A stretch of 64,000 bases of DNA from UBA7330 sp043554545 (lineage in GTDB: Bacteria; Bacteroidota; Bacteroidia; Cytophagales; Cyclobacteriaceae), in contig CP121337.1 in NCBI GenBank assembly GCA_043554545.1, positions 1,364,001 through 1,428,000 of the forward strand. The letters are read 5' to 3'. The translations under genes were made by a program, and so were the position numbers. The notes under the pieces are model-generated. The model searched no databases. It saw only the letters and a program-made list of their open reading frames with translations, and was not told the DNA's origin. Of this stretch, positions 7,532 to 16,665 are shown one piece after another (position 1 is the stretch's first letter; each line of letters opens with the position of its first letter).

Positions 7532-7816
7532 TTGCGATTGGTATATATCGATTCACAAAAATTTAACCTACTTCAAACAACTCTTCTATCCTGGTTTGTT
7601 GGATTTGTGTTTATGTGGTTAGTTATTGGAAATATAGGAGGTCTGTCATTAGGAATTTTATCTTATGCAATTCCTGTAAGTTTGTTAGAATCTTTTTTAG
7701 ACGCTTTTATTTATAGTGAAGACAAACCCTTCGAAAAAGTGAAACCAATATTAATCACAATTGCCTTTATCTCTTTTGAAGTTACTTTTAGACAAGAATT
7801 AGCGACAACAGTGTGA
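7532..7816 (+). CDS. Small membrane protein, function unknown
   Basis: About 94 residues if the TTG at 7532 is the start; no in-frame ATG near the front is available, so the true N-terminus is uncertain. Two hydrophobic segments (about 15-35 and 38-55) and a third near 72-85 suggest an inner-membrane protein. Its TGA overlaps the GTG start of the serine hydrolase by four bases, so the two are probably translationally coupled. It begins 31 bases after repeat copy A. No family recognised; it could also be the 3' part of a gene shortened by insertion of the repeat. Confidence 0.45.
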   Translation: MRLVYIDSQKFNLLQTTLLSWFVGFVFMWLVIGNIGGLSLGILSYAIPVSLLESFLDAFIYSEDKPFEKVKPILITIAFISFEVTFRQELATTV

Positions 7817-8859
7817 CTGATAAGGAAAATTTATTGCAAACTGTTTTAGACAAAACAGTTGATAGGAAAAAAGTATTTGGGACTTCATTTGCAGTAAAAC
7901 ATGCTAGTGTAAATTGGCTTGGTGCTTCAGGAAATTTAGCAAAAGACCAATCCTACTTCATTGCCAGTACAACTAAATTATTCACAACTGCTATTGTTTT
8001 ACACTTAAAATCGGTTGGAAGACTAAGTCTTGAGGATAAAATCGGAAAGTATCTGGATGCATCAATCCTGAATGGTTTGTACGTTTACAAAGGGAAGGAT
8101 TACACAGACAAATTAACCATCAAACACCTATTAGCACACACTTCGGGGCTGGCTGATTATTTTCAAGGGAAAGGAACAAACGGAAAAAGTTTAGAAGCAG
8201 ACATAAAAATGGGTAATGACCAATTTTGGACTTTCGAACAGATCATTGAAAGCACAAAAGCAATGAAACCCCTTTTTATTCCAGGTACAAAAAGCAAAGC
8301 CAAATACTCTGATACTAATTTTCAATTGCTAGGTAAAATTATTGAAAATATTACGAATACGTCTTACTCAGTTAACTGCGAGGAGCAAATAATTTCACCT
8401 TTGAATCTTACTAAAACATACTTGTATGAAGACACTTCAGATAAAACGCCGAAAACGCTTTATTATGGAATGAATAAACTTCATATTCCCCAAGCGATGG
8501 TCTCATTTGGTCCTGATGGTGGGATGGTTTCAACTTCTTCCGACATGCTCCTATTTATTGAAGCTTTTTTTACAGGGAAGTTATTCCCAAAAGAATACAT
8601 TGCTGACTTGCAAGAATGGAAAAGGATATTTTTTCCGATGAAATCAGGAATAGGCATACACTTATTTAAACTTCCCTGGATTTTTAACCCGACTGGTGCT
8701 GTACCCTACTTCATCGGACACTCAGGACTTTCAGGTGCCTTAGCATATTATAGCCCTATAGAAAAAATATATGTAGTTGGGACTGTAAATCAGGTCTCAC
8801 ACCCTGACATTTCCTTCAAGACAATGATTAAATTAACACAGATAGCATTGAAGAAATGA
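7813..8859 (+). CDS. Serine hydrolase, beta-lactamase/class C-like family
   Basis: A 348-residue protein with the three family motifs: STTK (Ser52-Lys55, nucleophile and base), YSD (165-167, in place of YSN/YxN) and HSG (303-305). HLLAHTSGL (105-113) is the usual supporting motif. There is no signal peptide, unlike most relatives, so it may be cytoplasmic, exported through the coupled membrane protein, or started too late. This family covers D,D-peptidases, esterases and amide hydrolases; the sequence does not show antibiotic resistance. GTG start, four-base overlap with the preceding gene. It stops 11 bases before repeat copy B. Confidence 0.82.
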   Translation: MTDKENLLQTVLDKTVDRKKVFGTSFAVKHASVNWLGASGNLAKDQSYFIASTTKLFTTAIVLHLKSVGRLSLEDKIGKYLDASILNGLYVYKGKDYTDKLTIKHLLAHTSGLADYFQGKGTNGKSLEADIKMGNDQFWTFEQIIESTKAMKPLFIPGTKSKAKYSDTNFQLLGKIIENITNTSYSVNCEEQIISPLNLTKTYLYEDTSDKTPKTLYYGMNKLHIPQAMVSFGPDGGMVSTSSDMLLFIEAFFTGKLFPKEYIADLQEWKRIFFPMKSGIGIHLFKLPWIFNPTGAVPYFIGHSGLSGALAYYSPIEKIYVVGTVNQVSHPDISFKTMIKLTQIALKK

Positions 8860-8870
8860 AAAGTGCAATT

Positions 8871-8974
8871 CACTGTTCGTAGTGTTTCTCTACGGGTTCT
8901 TAATAACCTGAGTCTTAGACTCAGGCTAATTGCCAAATCCTTGGACTCCTTCGGAAGTCTAAGGATAGTGAGGG
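8871..8974. repeat. 104-bp direct repeat, copy B
   Basis: Same length and orientation as copy A, with four substitutions. It begins 11 bases after the serine hydrolase stop codon. One substitution changes the centre of the first hairpin (CCTGAGTCTTAGACTCAGG) without affecting its pairing, which suggests the hairpin matters. Confidence 0.85.
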
Positions 8975-9021
8975 TATTCCGTTTGCCAATTGTCATTCGG
9001 TTTTACTAGTTTTATCTGAAC

Positions 9022-10041
9022 ATGTCAAGCTCGGGACATCCGCTAGATCAGCATTATGCACAAACAACTAAAAAATTTAATATGCCTCTAAATATGAATG
9101 TAGCCGTAGCTCAATTTCAACCGAAAGACGGAGATAAAGCATACAACTTATCGGTCATTCGAAAACTTGCTGAAAAAGCAAAAACCAATGGAGCGGACGT
9201 AATAAGTTTTCACGAAATGTCCGTTACCGCATACACTTTTACGAAAGACTTAGATTTAGAACAGCTAACAGCCTTGGCGGAGAACATTCCGAATGGAAAG
9301 AGCACAAAAGACTTAATTGCAATTTCCAATGATTTGAACATTCCAATTTTGGCAGGTCAGGTGGAAATATCGGACGGGAAAATTTACAATACCTATATCT
9401 GCGTTACGGGCGATGGAGTCGTTGCCAAATATCGAAAACTACATCCTTTCATCAGTAAATATATGTCCGCTGGTGACCAATATTGCGTGTTCGACCTGCT
9501 TGGATGGAAATGTGGAATTTTGATTTGCTACGACAACAACGTAATTGAAAACGTTCGTGCGACAAGCCTCTTAGGAGCAGAAATAATTTTCGCTCCTCAT
9601 GTTACAGGCTGTACACCGTCAGCAATGCCACACCGAGGGTATGTCGATGACAAATATTGGCAAAATCGTGAAAACGATCCAGTCTCCTTACGAATGGAAT
9701 TTGATGGACCTAAAGGTAGACGTTGGTTAATGCGATGGCTACCAGCAAGAGCTTACGACAATGGGGTTTACTATGCATTCACCAACCCGATTGGTTATGA
9801 TGGTGAGCAGCTGAAAAATGGTAATTCGATGATCATTGACCCTTATGGGGAGCTTTTGTCAGAAATAAAATCCTTTGACGACGAAATCACGATTTCAAAA
9901 ATCACAAAGGATAAACTCAAACTTTCGGGAGGTTGGAGATACAAAAATGCCAGAAGGCCTGAGCTGTACAAGGATATTATTGGCAGTATTCACAAATCGG
10001 ATACGAAGCCTGTATGGATGAACGGGAAAATAGGGAAGTAA
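9022..10041 (+). CDS. Carbon-nitrogen hydrolase (nitrilase superfamily)
   Basis: A 339-residue protein with the full catalytic triad of the nitrilase superfamily: Glu65 (FHEMS), Lys139 (KYRKLHPF) and Cys169 (ILICYDN). The family's first strand NVAVAQF begins at residue 25, so residues 1-20 are extra; Met21 (9082) or Met25 may be the real start. These enzymes hydrolyse nitriles or C-N amide bonds such as N-carbamoyl amides; the substrate cannot be assigned. No signal peptide, so cytoplasmic. It starts 47 bases after repeat copy B and has no operon partner. Confidence 0.88.
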   Translation: MSSSGHPLDQHYAQTTKKFNMPLNMNVAVAQFQPKDGDKAYNLSVIRKLAEKAKTNGADVISFHEMSVTAYTFTKDLDLEQLTALAENIPNGKSTKDLIAISNDLNIPILAGQVEISDGKIYNTYICVTGDGVVAKYRKLHPFISKYMSAGDQYCVFDLLGWKCGILICYDNNVIENVRATSLLGAEIIFAPHVTGCTPSAMPHRGYVDDKYWQNRENDPVSLRMEFDGPKGRRWLMRWLPARAYDNGVYYAFTNPIGYDGEQLKNGNSMIIDPYGELLSEIKSFDDEITISKITKDKLKLSGGWRYKNARRPELYKDIIGSIHKSDTKPVWMNGKIGK

Positions 10042-10089
10042 TAATATACCTCTCTAACAATAAACTGATAGCACTTTGTCTCTTACTAC

Positions 10090-10800
10090 TTAATCAGGTT
10101 TCAGCTCCTTTAATCTGAAGTTGCGGTATCGAATCTCCATGGGTGGCCCGACATGTACCTGAACCCCAAGGAGTCCTGACCTGGTTTTGTTTTCCTCATC
10201 ATTGTCAATCACCACGCTCATGACCTGTCCATTAATCATGTGAACCATGACATCGCCCTTTACGATCAAGTGGTATTCGTTCCAGTTATTGGGTTTGATG
10301 AATTCGGTAAGGGCTTCTCTGTCGCCAACTGATCCAATCACCTCAACCTCTTTGCCATCTTCAATCCGGCTGACCTGACCACGCAGTGCAAGAAACTTAC
10401 GGCCTTGTTCCTCATAATTTTGACCCGACCAACGGTTGGGTCCATCGATATCCATCTGATAACCTCTTAATCGGTACTTCTCAAATTCTACGCTCCGGTA
10501 ATTGATTCCACTGTTGCCTTTATCAGAGACTTTAACATCCACCTTTAACTCAAAGTCAGCCGGGGTTCCCCCACGCCATACGATGAATGTATTTGTTTTC
10601 ACAATGGTTTCAGGAGTGATGGTTCCAACCAATTCCCCTTGATCAACTGACCAATAGACAGGGTCTCCTTCCCAATTCTTGAGTGTGCCATCAAATATAT
10701 TTACAAATCCGGTTTCATCTGATGAGGGCTGAGGAAATGTTTGTTGTCCCAGTGCAAGAAATGAAACAGATAGACTGCAAAAGAAAATGAGCGTTTTCAT
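10090..10800 (-). CDS. Secreted DUF1080 (3-keto-disaccharide hydrolase-like) protein
   Basis: A 236-residue protein with a signal peptide (hydrophobic 4-17, cleavage near LALGQ). The rest is one DUF1080 jelly-roll domain: FDGTLKNW near the start, WRGGTPADFEL in the middle, NSGINYRS, then NNWNEYHLIVKGD and the closing IRYRNFRLKEL. Members act on 3-keto sugars or related glycosides in the periplasm, and often accompany Gfo/Idh/MocA oxidoreductases and PVC-type cytochromes, both of which occur 21-27 kb away in this window. It is transcribed alone and ends facing the nitrilase gene. Confidence 0.85.
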   Translation of the reverse strand: MKTLIFFCSLSVSFLALGQQTFPQPSSDETGFVNIFDGTLKNWEGDPVYWSVDQGELVGTITPETIVKTNTFIVWRGGTPADFELKVDVKVSDKGNSGINYRSVEFEKYRLRGYQMDIDGPNRWSGQNYEEQGRKFLALRGQVSRIEDGKEVEVIGSVGDREALTEFIKPNNWNEYHLIVKGDVMVHMINGQVMSVVIDNDEENKTRSGLLGVQVHVGPPMEIRYRNFRLKELKPD

Positions 10801-10892
10801 ATTTAATTATGGGTTAATCCAATTAAATGATTGTTGTTTGTATCCTTTGATGTTGTTTTACGACTAACTTTAATCATCCCAAACCTAGTGAT

Positions 10893-12401
10893 ATGCGTCA
10901 TATCTTTTACTATACGATAATTTTTATTTTGATAGCTGTGGGTGTAGCCTCCTATCTGGATACTACATTTCTTTGGTCACTTACTATATTAATTCCACTA
11001 ATCATTGTGGGGATTTATAACCGGATTCAAAAGAATCATGCGATCCTGAGGAATTTTCCATTGTTAGGCTACTTCAGGTATTTCTTCGAGATGATCTCAC
11101 CGGAGATTCAGCAATATTTTATTGAAAGACAAACGGATGGCGTCCCTTATAGCCGAAACCACAGGGCACTGGTGTACAGAAGGGCCAAAAATATAAATGA
11201 TACCCATCCTTTCGGAACCCAGCTCAACATCAATGATTCAAGCTACGAAGCACTTAGGCATTCGATTTATGCTACAGAACCTGAGTCAGAATTTCCCAGA
11301 GTGATGATTGGTAGCAGCTTATGTGCTCATCCTTACAGTGCGTCTGTATTGAATATCTCTGCTATGAGTTTTGGGGCCTTAAGCAACAACGCAATTCTTG
11401 CTCTAAGTAAGGGAGCTAAAAAAGGAAACTTTTATCACAATACGGGGGAGGGAGGGATTTCCACTTATCACCTCGAAGGAGGTGCAGACCTTACCTGGCA
11501 AATAGGTACTGGTTATTTTGGTTGCAGAACAAAAGAAGGGAAATTTGATCCGGAAAAATTCAAAGAAAATGCAGCCAGACCAGAGGTAAAGCTTATTGAA
11601 ATTAAAGTTTCTCAAGGTGCTAAACCTGGTCATGGTGGAGTGCTTCCAGCCATAAAAAACACGGAGGAAATAGCCAGGATAAGAGGAATTGAACCACATA
11701 CCATGGTGTTGTCACCTCCGGGTCACAGCAAATTCAGTGATGCGAGAGGACTGTTGGCATTTGTTCAGGAATTAAGAGAACTTTCTGGTGGTAAACCAAT
11801 AGGATTCAAGTTATGTGTAGGTAGAACAGAGGAATTTATTGAGCTATGCAGGGAGATGAAAGAGGGTAAAACCTGGCCGGATTTCATGACTGTGGATGGT
11901 GCTGAAGGTGGAACAGGTGCCGCACCACTGGAATTTTCTGATTCTGTAGGTATACCCTTAGAGCCTGCACTCATTTTTGTAAATCGCACCTTGATTAAAT
12001 ATGGTTTACGGCAGGAGGTTAAAGTTATCGCAAGCGGGAAAGTATTGTCTGCGTTTTCAATTTTACGAATGAAAGCGCTGGGAGCAGATATCTGCAACTC
12101 GGGAAGAGCTTTTATGTTTAGTATAGGTTGCATTCAGGCTTTGAGGTGTAATACCAATGAATGCCCAACGGGCGTGGCGACCCAGCAAAAAATGCTCGTC
12201 AAGGGATTAGCTGTCTCTGATAAATCAGAGCGTGTGTATTACTTTCATCACAACACCATACATGCAGTTTTAGAGCTTTTAGCATCCTGTGGCTGCAAGC
12301 ATACGGATGAAATAAATATTAGCATGTTTGTGAAAGGTGATGAGATGGTGGCATTGACCAATAAGTACTTTCCGGATTCAGTTTTAAACAGAGTAGATTA
12401 A
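10893..12401 (+). CDS. Membrane-anchored FMN-binding glutamate synthase-family protein
   Basis: A 502-residue protein with two membrane segments at 5-20 and 27-42, then the FMN-binding barrel domain of glutamate synthase (about 100-480). Visible are the GEGG(I/L)S loop, SQGAKPGHGG, TVDGAEGGTGAAP and the iron-sulfur stretch CIQALRCNTNEC (Cys-x5-Cys-x4-Cys for a 3Fe-4S cluster). The N-terminal amidotransferase domain of GltB is absent, so it cannot use glutamine alone. Such proteins are common in Bacteroidetes; their reaction is unsettled. The stop overlaps the convergent acetyltransferase gene by four bases. Confidence 0.85.
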   Translation: MRHIFYYTIIFILIAVGVASYLDTTFLWSLTILIPLIIVGIYNRIQKNHAILRNFPLLGYFRYFFEMISPEIQQYFIERQTDGVPYSRNHRALVYRRAKNINDTHPFGTQLNINDSSYEALRHSIYATEPESEFPRVMIGSSLCAHPYSASVLNISAMSFGALSNNAILALSKGAKKGNFYHNTGEGGISTYHLEGGADLTWQIGTGYFGCRTKEGKFDPEKFKENAARPEVKLIEIKVSQGAKPGHGGVLPAIKNTEEIARIRGIEPHTMVLSPPGHSKFSDARGLLAFVQELRELSGGKPIGFKLCVGRTEEFIELCREMKEGKTWPDFMTVDGAEGGTGAAPLEFSDSVGIPLEPALIFVNRTLIKYGLRQEVKVIASGKVLSAFSILRMKALGADICNSGRAFMFSIGCIQALRCNTNECPTGVATQQKMLVKGLAVSDKSERVYYFHHNTIHAVLELLASCGCKHTDEINISMFVKGDEMVALTNKYFPDSVLNRVD

Positions 12402-12988
12402 ACCTGAGCTTCACGCCGCATGAAATAAAGTGGCTGATTTCCATAATTATCATTCCAAACGTGATAGGTTTCGAATCCAAACCTTTCATATACCCGCATA
12501 TTCTGAGGTATGGAGGTTTCCAGGTAAAGGGGAAGGTTCAGTGCTTTTGACCGGTCAAAAACTTTGTGTTTTAATTCCCAGGCTCCCCGGCTTCCTCTGG
12601 AAGCATCTGATGCTCCGAAAAACCAGAAGTAAAGAAAACCCCCATCTTTAGGCCTTTGCTTTTTTACATAAGCGTCTCGCTTTATGATCTTTAATACCCG
12701 TTCGATTCCTATCGTTTTTATAACCAGCTTTGCCTGATTGAAGAGGTCCTTAAGTCCTTCTTTTCTGATATTATATACGTAACAGAGGGCAATGGCTTCT
12801 TTGTCTGAAGAAAAAAATACTCCATCTCTCATTTTGGCAGTCTCATAGACGTAATCTGCCAGGTGTTTAATCCTTCTGGCCTTATTTTGGTCCGGTTTTA
12901 CAATGTGGAGGACGCTTGGGTTTTCAATAAAGGCCTCACTAATAATCCTGATGGCATTTTCCTTTTCACTCAAATTCATGTTAAACAA
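12398..12988 (-). CDS. GNAT-family N-acetyltransferase
   Basis: A 196-residue protein. The C-terminal half fits the GNAT acetyl-CoA fold: a strand FLYFWFFGASDASRG leading into the acetyl-CoA loop (SRGSRGAW, in place of the usual R/Q-x-x-G-x-G/A), then LPLYLETSI and the hallmark NMRVYERFGFE near 165. The substrate is unknown. Met4 is an equally good start. It is convergent with, and overlaps by four bases, the glutamate synthase-like gene, and is divergent from the leucine operon. Confidence 0.78.
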   Translation of the reverse strand: MFNMNLSEKENAIRIISEAFIENPSVLHIVKPDQNKARRIKHLADYVYETAKMRDGVFFSSDKEAIALCYVYNIRKEGLKDLFNQAKLVIKTIGIERVLKIIKRDAYVKKQRPKDGGFLYFWFFGASDASRGSRGAWELKHKVFDRSKALNLPLYLETSIPQNMRVYERFGFETYHVWNDNYGNQPLYFMRREAQV

Positions 12989-13063
12989 AGAAAATAAAGT
13001 TTATTTAAATGAAGACACCTCTTAAAACCACTGGATCACCTGCGTTTTTAGCATTCAATGCTT

Positions 13064-13071
13064 TACTTTTG
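13064..13071 (+). promoter_or_regulatory. Bacteroidetes-type -7 box for the leucine operon
   Basis: TACTTTTG fits the TAnnTTTG consensus, 52 bases before the chosen leuC start. The upstream ATG at 13058 lies before this box, so it would not be in the transcript, which favours the start at 13124. No clear -33 element is seen. Confidence 0.55.
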
Positions 13072-13123
13072 CAGTCCGATTTCCAAACGGGAAAATTTTA
13101 TAATAAACAGACATCATCCAAAG

Positions 13124-14536
13124 ATGGGAAAAACACTATTTGATAAGATATGGGATAGCCATGTGGTGGCAACAATTGAAGACGGTCCAAGCGTACTTTA
13201 TATAGATCGTCACCTGATACATGAGGTTACCAGCCCACAGGCCTTTGCAGGAATTGAAAAGCGGGGGACTGAAGTATTCCGTCCCGAGAATACAGTGGCC
13301 ACACCGGATCACAACGTTCCGACCATTGATCAGCACCTGAGTATTAAGGATGAACTTTCAAGGTTTCAGGTAAATAAGTTGACCGAAAACTGTGAACGTC
13401 ATGGCATTACCTTATATGGATTGAATCACCCTTACCAGGGGATTGTTCACGTGATAGGGCCTGAGCTGGGGCTTACACGCCCGGGCATGACCATTGTTTG
13501 CGGTGACAGTCATACCTCGACACACGGAGCTTTTGGTAGTGTCGCATTTGGGATTGGTACGAGTGAAGTGGAAATGGTACTGGCTACTCAATGCATCATG
13601 CAGCCTAAGCCTAAGAAGATGAGGATCTCCATTGAAGGAGATCTCCCAAAAGGAGTCTCTGCAAAAGATGTAGTGCTTTATGTGATTTCAAAAGTAACTG
13701 CGAGTGGAGGGACTGGATATTTCGTGGAGTTTGCAGGATCAGCCATTCGATCACTTTCTATGGAAGGTAGAATGACTGTTTGTAACATGAGTATTGAAAT
13801 GGGTGCCAGGGGAGGATTAATTGCACCTGATCAAACCACTTTTGATTATGTAAAAGGAAAAGAATTTTCCCCAAAGGGAGCAGATTGGGATAAACAACTG
13901 GCGCAATGGAAACAACTTTACTCTGACGAGGATGCAGTCTTTGATAAAGAAATCGTTTTTGATGCTGCAGACATTGAGCCGATGATTACTTTCGGTACAA
14001 ACCCTGGAATGGGTACGAAGGTAAAAGGTAATATCCCATCACTTGATGATATTCCTGAACGGGAAAGAAACTCGTTTAGCAAATCCATGAAGTACATGGG
14101 CTTTAACGCCGGGGATGAATTGGTTGGCAAGCCCATTGATTACGTATTTGTAGGTAGCTGTACCAACGGGAGGATTGAAGATCTCAGGGAGGTAGCGGCG
14201 TTTGTAAAAGGCAAGAAAAAAGCTGACAACATTACTGCCTGGATTGTTCCAGGCTCAAAGCAGGTTGAACAGCAAGCCATTGAGGAAGGGTTGGTAGAGG
14301 TGTTGGAGGAAGCGGGGTTTAAATTGCGACAGCCTGGATGCTCTGCTTGTCTGGCCATGAATGATGACAAGATCCCTTCAGGAAAATATGCGGTTTCTAC
14401 GTCTAACAGGAACTTTGAAGGCCGACAAGGACCAGGATCCAGAACACTCCTGGCAAGTCCGGTAACTGCAGCAGCTGTAGCTATCACAGGATCAATCATC
14501 GATCCACGAACAATAAATGAACTTGAATTAGTATAA
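13124..14536 (+). CDS. leuC: 3-isopropylmalate dehydratase large subunit
   Basis: With LeuD this isomerises 2-isopropylmalate to 3-isopropylmalate in leucine synthesis. The 470 residues from MGKTLFDKIWDSHVV match the family length. The aconitase-type cluster cysteines are in VGSCTNGR and PGCSACLAMN; CGDSHTSTHGAFG and the C-terminal SNRNFEGRQG are also present. A longer reading from 13058 adds 22 residues without family match and begins upstream of the likely promoter box. It is first in the leuC-leuD-synthase-leuB operon, with 11 bases to leuD. Confidence 0.96.
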   Translation: MGKTLFDKIWDSHVVATIEDGPSVLYIDRHLIHEVTSPQAFAGIEKRGTEVFRPENTVATPDHNVPTIDQHLSIKDELSRFQVNKLTENCERHGITLYGLNHPYQGIVHVIGPELGLTRPGMTIVCGDSHTSTHGAFGSVAFGIGTSEVEMVLATQCIMQPKPKKMRISIEGDLPKGVSAKDVVLYVISKVTASGGTGYFVEFAGSAIRSLSMEGRMTVCNMSIEMGARGGLIAPDQTTFDYVKGKEFSPKGADWDKQLAQWKQLYSDEDAVFDKEIVFDAADIEPMITFGTNPGMGTKVKGNIPSLDDIPERERNSFSKSMKYMGFNAGDELVGKPIDYVFVGSCTNGRIEDLREVAAFVKGKKKADNITAWIVPGSKQVEQQAIEEGLVEVLEEAGFKLRQPGCSACLAMNDDKIPSGKYAVSTSNRNFEGRQGPGSRTLLASPVTAAAVAITGSIIDPRTINELELV

Positions 14537-14547
14537 AAGACAAAGAA

Positions 14548-15141
14548 ATGGCAATAGAGAAGTTCACAAAAATTACTTCTACGGCAGTACCACTGCCCAT
14601 TGAAAATGTAGATACCGATCAGATCATTCCTGCCAGATTCCTGAAAGCCACTACGCGTGAGGGTTTTGGTGAGAATCTATTTCGTGACTGGAGATATGAT
14701 AACAACAATCAACCTGTTGAGGACTTTGTATTAAATGACCCAACATACAGCGGTGAAATATTGGTTGGAGGAAAAAACTTCGGTAGTGGATCGAGTCGTG
14801 AACACGCCGCATGGGCCGTGCATGACTATGGGTTCAAAGTCGTGGTATCAAGCTTTTTTGCTGATATTTTCAGAGGGAACTCATTGAATAATGGATTGCT
14901 TCCGGTTTTGGTTACTGAAGATTTTCTGGAAGAGATATTCGCAGAGATCGATAAGGATCCGAAAGCAAAATTTGAAGTAGATCTGGAGAATCAGACCTTT
15001 ACCATTCTCTCTACCGGCTCAAAAGAGTCTTTTGAGATTAATTCCTATAAAAAGGAATGCCTGATAAACGGCTTTGATGACATTGATTATTTGCTCAATA
15101 TCAAAGATAAAATTCAGGCATTCGAAGCTTCCAGAGCTTAG
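14548..15141 (+). CDS. leuD: 3-isopropylmalate dehydratase small subunit
   Basis: A 197-residue swivelling-domain subunit that completes the LeuCD isomerase. Family signatures are NVDTDQIIPARFLK at the front, GGKNFGSGSSREHAAWA in the middle and SSFFADIFRGNSLNNGLLPV. The length is normal for the bacterial LeuD of about 200 residues. It follows leuC by 11 bases and precedes the synthase gene by 6, so all are probably one transcript. Confidence 0.96.
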   Translation: MAIEKFTKITSTAVPLPIENVDTDQIIPARFLKATTREGFGENLFRDWRYDNNNQPVEDFVLNDPTYSGEILVGGKNFGSGSSREHAAWAVHDYGFKVVVSSFFADIFRGNSLNNGLLPVLVTEDFLEEIFAEIDKDPKAKFEVDLENQTFTILSTGSKESFEINSYKKECLINGFDDIDYLLNIKDKIQAFEASRA

Positions 15142-15147
15142 ACATTA

Positions 15148-16659
15148 ATGATGTACGTAGAAATTCTCGATACCACACTTCGTGATGGTGAGCAAACTTC
15201 AGGAGTATCTTTTACAGATGGAGAAAAGCTAACGATCGCCCAATTGCTACTTGAAGAACTCAAAGTAGACAGGATTGAAGTGGCTTCGGCCAGGGTGTCG
15301 GCAGGAGAATTTAAAGGTGCAGGTAAAATCCTGGAATGGGCTGCAAAAAATGGATTTCTGGAGCAGGTAGAGATCCTGGGCTTTATTGATAAAAACATCT
15401 CTGTTGACTGGGTTAAAGAAGCAGGAGGGAAGGTCATCAACCTGCTGTGTAAGGGTTCCAGGAAGCATGTAGAGAAACAACTTAAAAAGACGCTTGAAGA
15501 ACATTTAGCGGATATAGAGGAAACGGTTAACTATGCCCATAAGCAAGGCATGATCATCAATGTTTACCTTGAGGACTGGTCAAATGGCATGCGCAACTCG
15601 TCTGATTACGTTTATGAGTTGATAGAAGGATTAAACAAGATGCCTATCAAAAGGATCATGTTGCCTGACACCCTGGGGATTTTGAATCACGAAGAGTCTT
15701 ATACTTTTTGTAAAAAGGTGATCGATAAGTTTCCTGATACCCAGTTTGATTTCCATGCCCACAATGATTACGATCTATCTGTTTCCAATGTTTATGAAGC
15801 ATTGAAAGCTGGTGTTTCCGGCATACATGTTACCATGAATGGATTGGGAGAAAGAGCGGGAAATGTGCCTTTGAGTAGTGTCATTGGTATTGTGAAAGAC
15901 CACCTAAAAGGTGAACTAAAGGTGGATGAACGAAAACTATACAAGGTAAGTAAGATCGTTGAGTCATTTTCAGGTATCCGTATTCCTCAAAATAAGCCGC
16001 TTATCGGCGAGTTTGTTTTTACGCAAACCAGCGGAATTCATGCTGATGGGGATAGCAAAGACAATTTGTACCACAATGGACTTGCTCCGGAACGCTTTGG
16101 CAGGAATTATACCTATGCGCTGGGCAAAATGTCTGGCAAAGCCAATATCAACAAAAACCTGGAAGAGTTGGGGATTGAGCTCAGCAAAGAAGAAACCAAA
16201 CAGGTCACTCAGAAGATCATTGAGCTGGGAGATAAAAAGGAATCAATTACCAAGGAGGATCTTCCTTTCATCATCAATGATGTATTGAGGAGTGGAAAAA
16301 TCGAGCAGAAGGTGATCATCAAGAATTATGCACTCTCAGTAGCTCAGGGACTTCATTCAATGGCTACGTTGAATATTGAAATTCAGGGGAAATCCTATGA
16401 AAAGACTGCTTCAGGAGATGGTCAGTATGATGCTTTTATGAACTCCTTAAGTGCGATTTATAAAGACCTTAAAAAATCCTTACCTCGTCTGGCAGATTAT
16501 GAAGTAACGATTCCTCCCGGAGGAGAAACAGATGCATTGGTTATTACCACCATCACCTGGGATAATGGAAATCGATTTAAAACCAGAGGGCTTGATCCGG
16601 ATCAGACCGTAGCCGCAATTAAGGCCACGATAAAAATGTTAAATATTTTAGAAAAATAA
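15148..16659 (+). CDS. 2-isopropylmalate/citramalate synthase family protein
   Basis: A 503-residue member of the LeuA/CimA condensing-enzyme family. The N-terminal barrel has DTTLRDGEQTSG (8-19), metal ligands HAHND (203-207) and NGLGERAGN (231-239); the C-terminal part from about 375 is a LeuA-type dimerisation/regulatory domain. Position between leuD and leuB favours acetyl-CoA plus 2-ketoisovalerate condensation (LeuA role), but in Bacteroidetes this subgroup of about 500 residues may instead make (R)-citramalate from pyruvate for isoleucine synthesis. Start is Met1 or Met2. Six bases separate it from leuD. Confidence 0.85.
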   Translation: MMYVEILDTTLRDGEQTSGVSFTDGEKLTIAQLLLEELKVDRIEVASARVSAGEFKGAGKILEWAAKNGFLEQVEILGFIDKNISVDWVKEAGGKVINLLCKGSRKHVEKQLKKTLEEHLADIEETVNYAHKQGMIINVYLEDWSNGMRNSSDYVYELIEGLNKMPIKRIMLPDTLGILNHEESYTFCKKVIDKFPDTQFDFHAHNDYDLSVSNVYEALKAGVSGIHVTMNGLGERAGNVPLSSVIGIVKDHLKGELKVDERKLYKVSKIVESFSGIRIPQNKPLIGEFVFTQTSGIHADGDSKDNLYHNGLAPERFGRNYTYALGKMSGKANINKNLEELGIELSKEETKQVTQKIIELGDKKESITKEDLPFIINDVLRSGKIEQKVIIKNYALSVAQGLHSMATLNIEIQGKSYEKTASGDGQYDAFMNSLSAIYKDLKKSLPRLADYEVTIPPGGETDALVITTITWDNGNRFKTRGLDPDQTVAAIKATIKMLNILEK

Positions 16660-16665
16660 GTACCC

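Noticed and set aside
7233..7556. 107-residue minus-strand frame sharing a basic segment with a frame at 8790-8996
   Set aside because: The similarity is the 104-bp DNA repeat itself, read on the minus strand; the hairpins explain the sequence better than a protein.
7813..8859. Antibiotic-resistance beta-lactamase
   Set aside because: Family motifs are those of a broad serine hydrolase group, no signal peptide is seen, and YSD replaces the usual YxN; resistance cannot be claimed.
13058..13123. Longer leuC start
   Set aside because: The extra 22 residues have no family match and the ATG is upstream of the likely promoter box.
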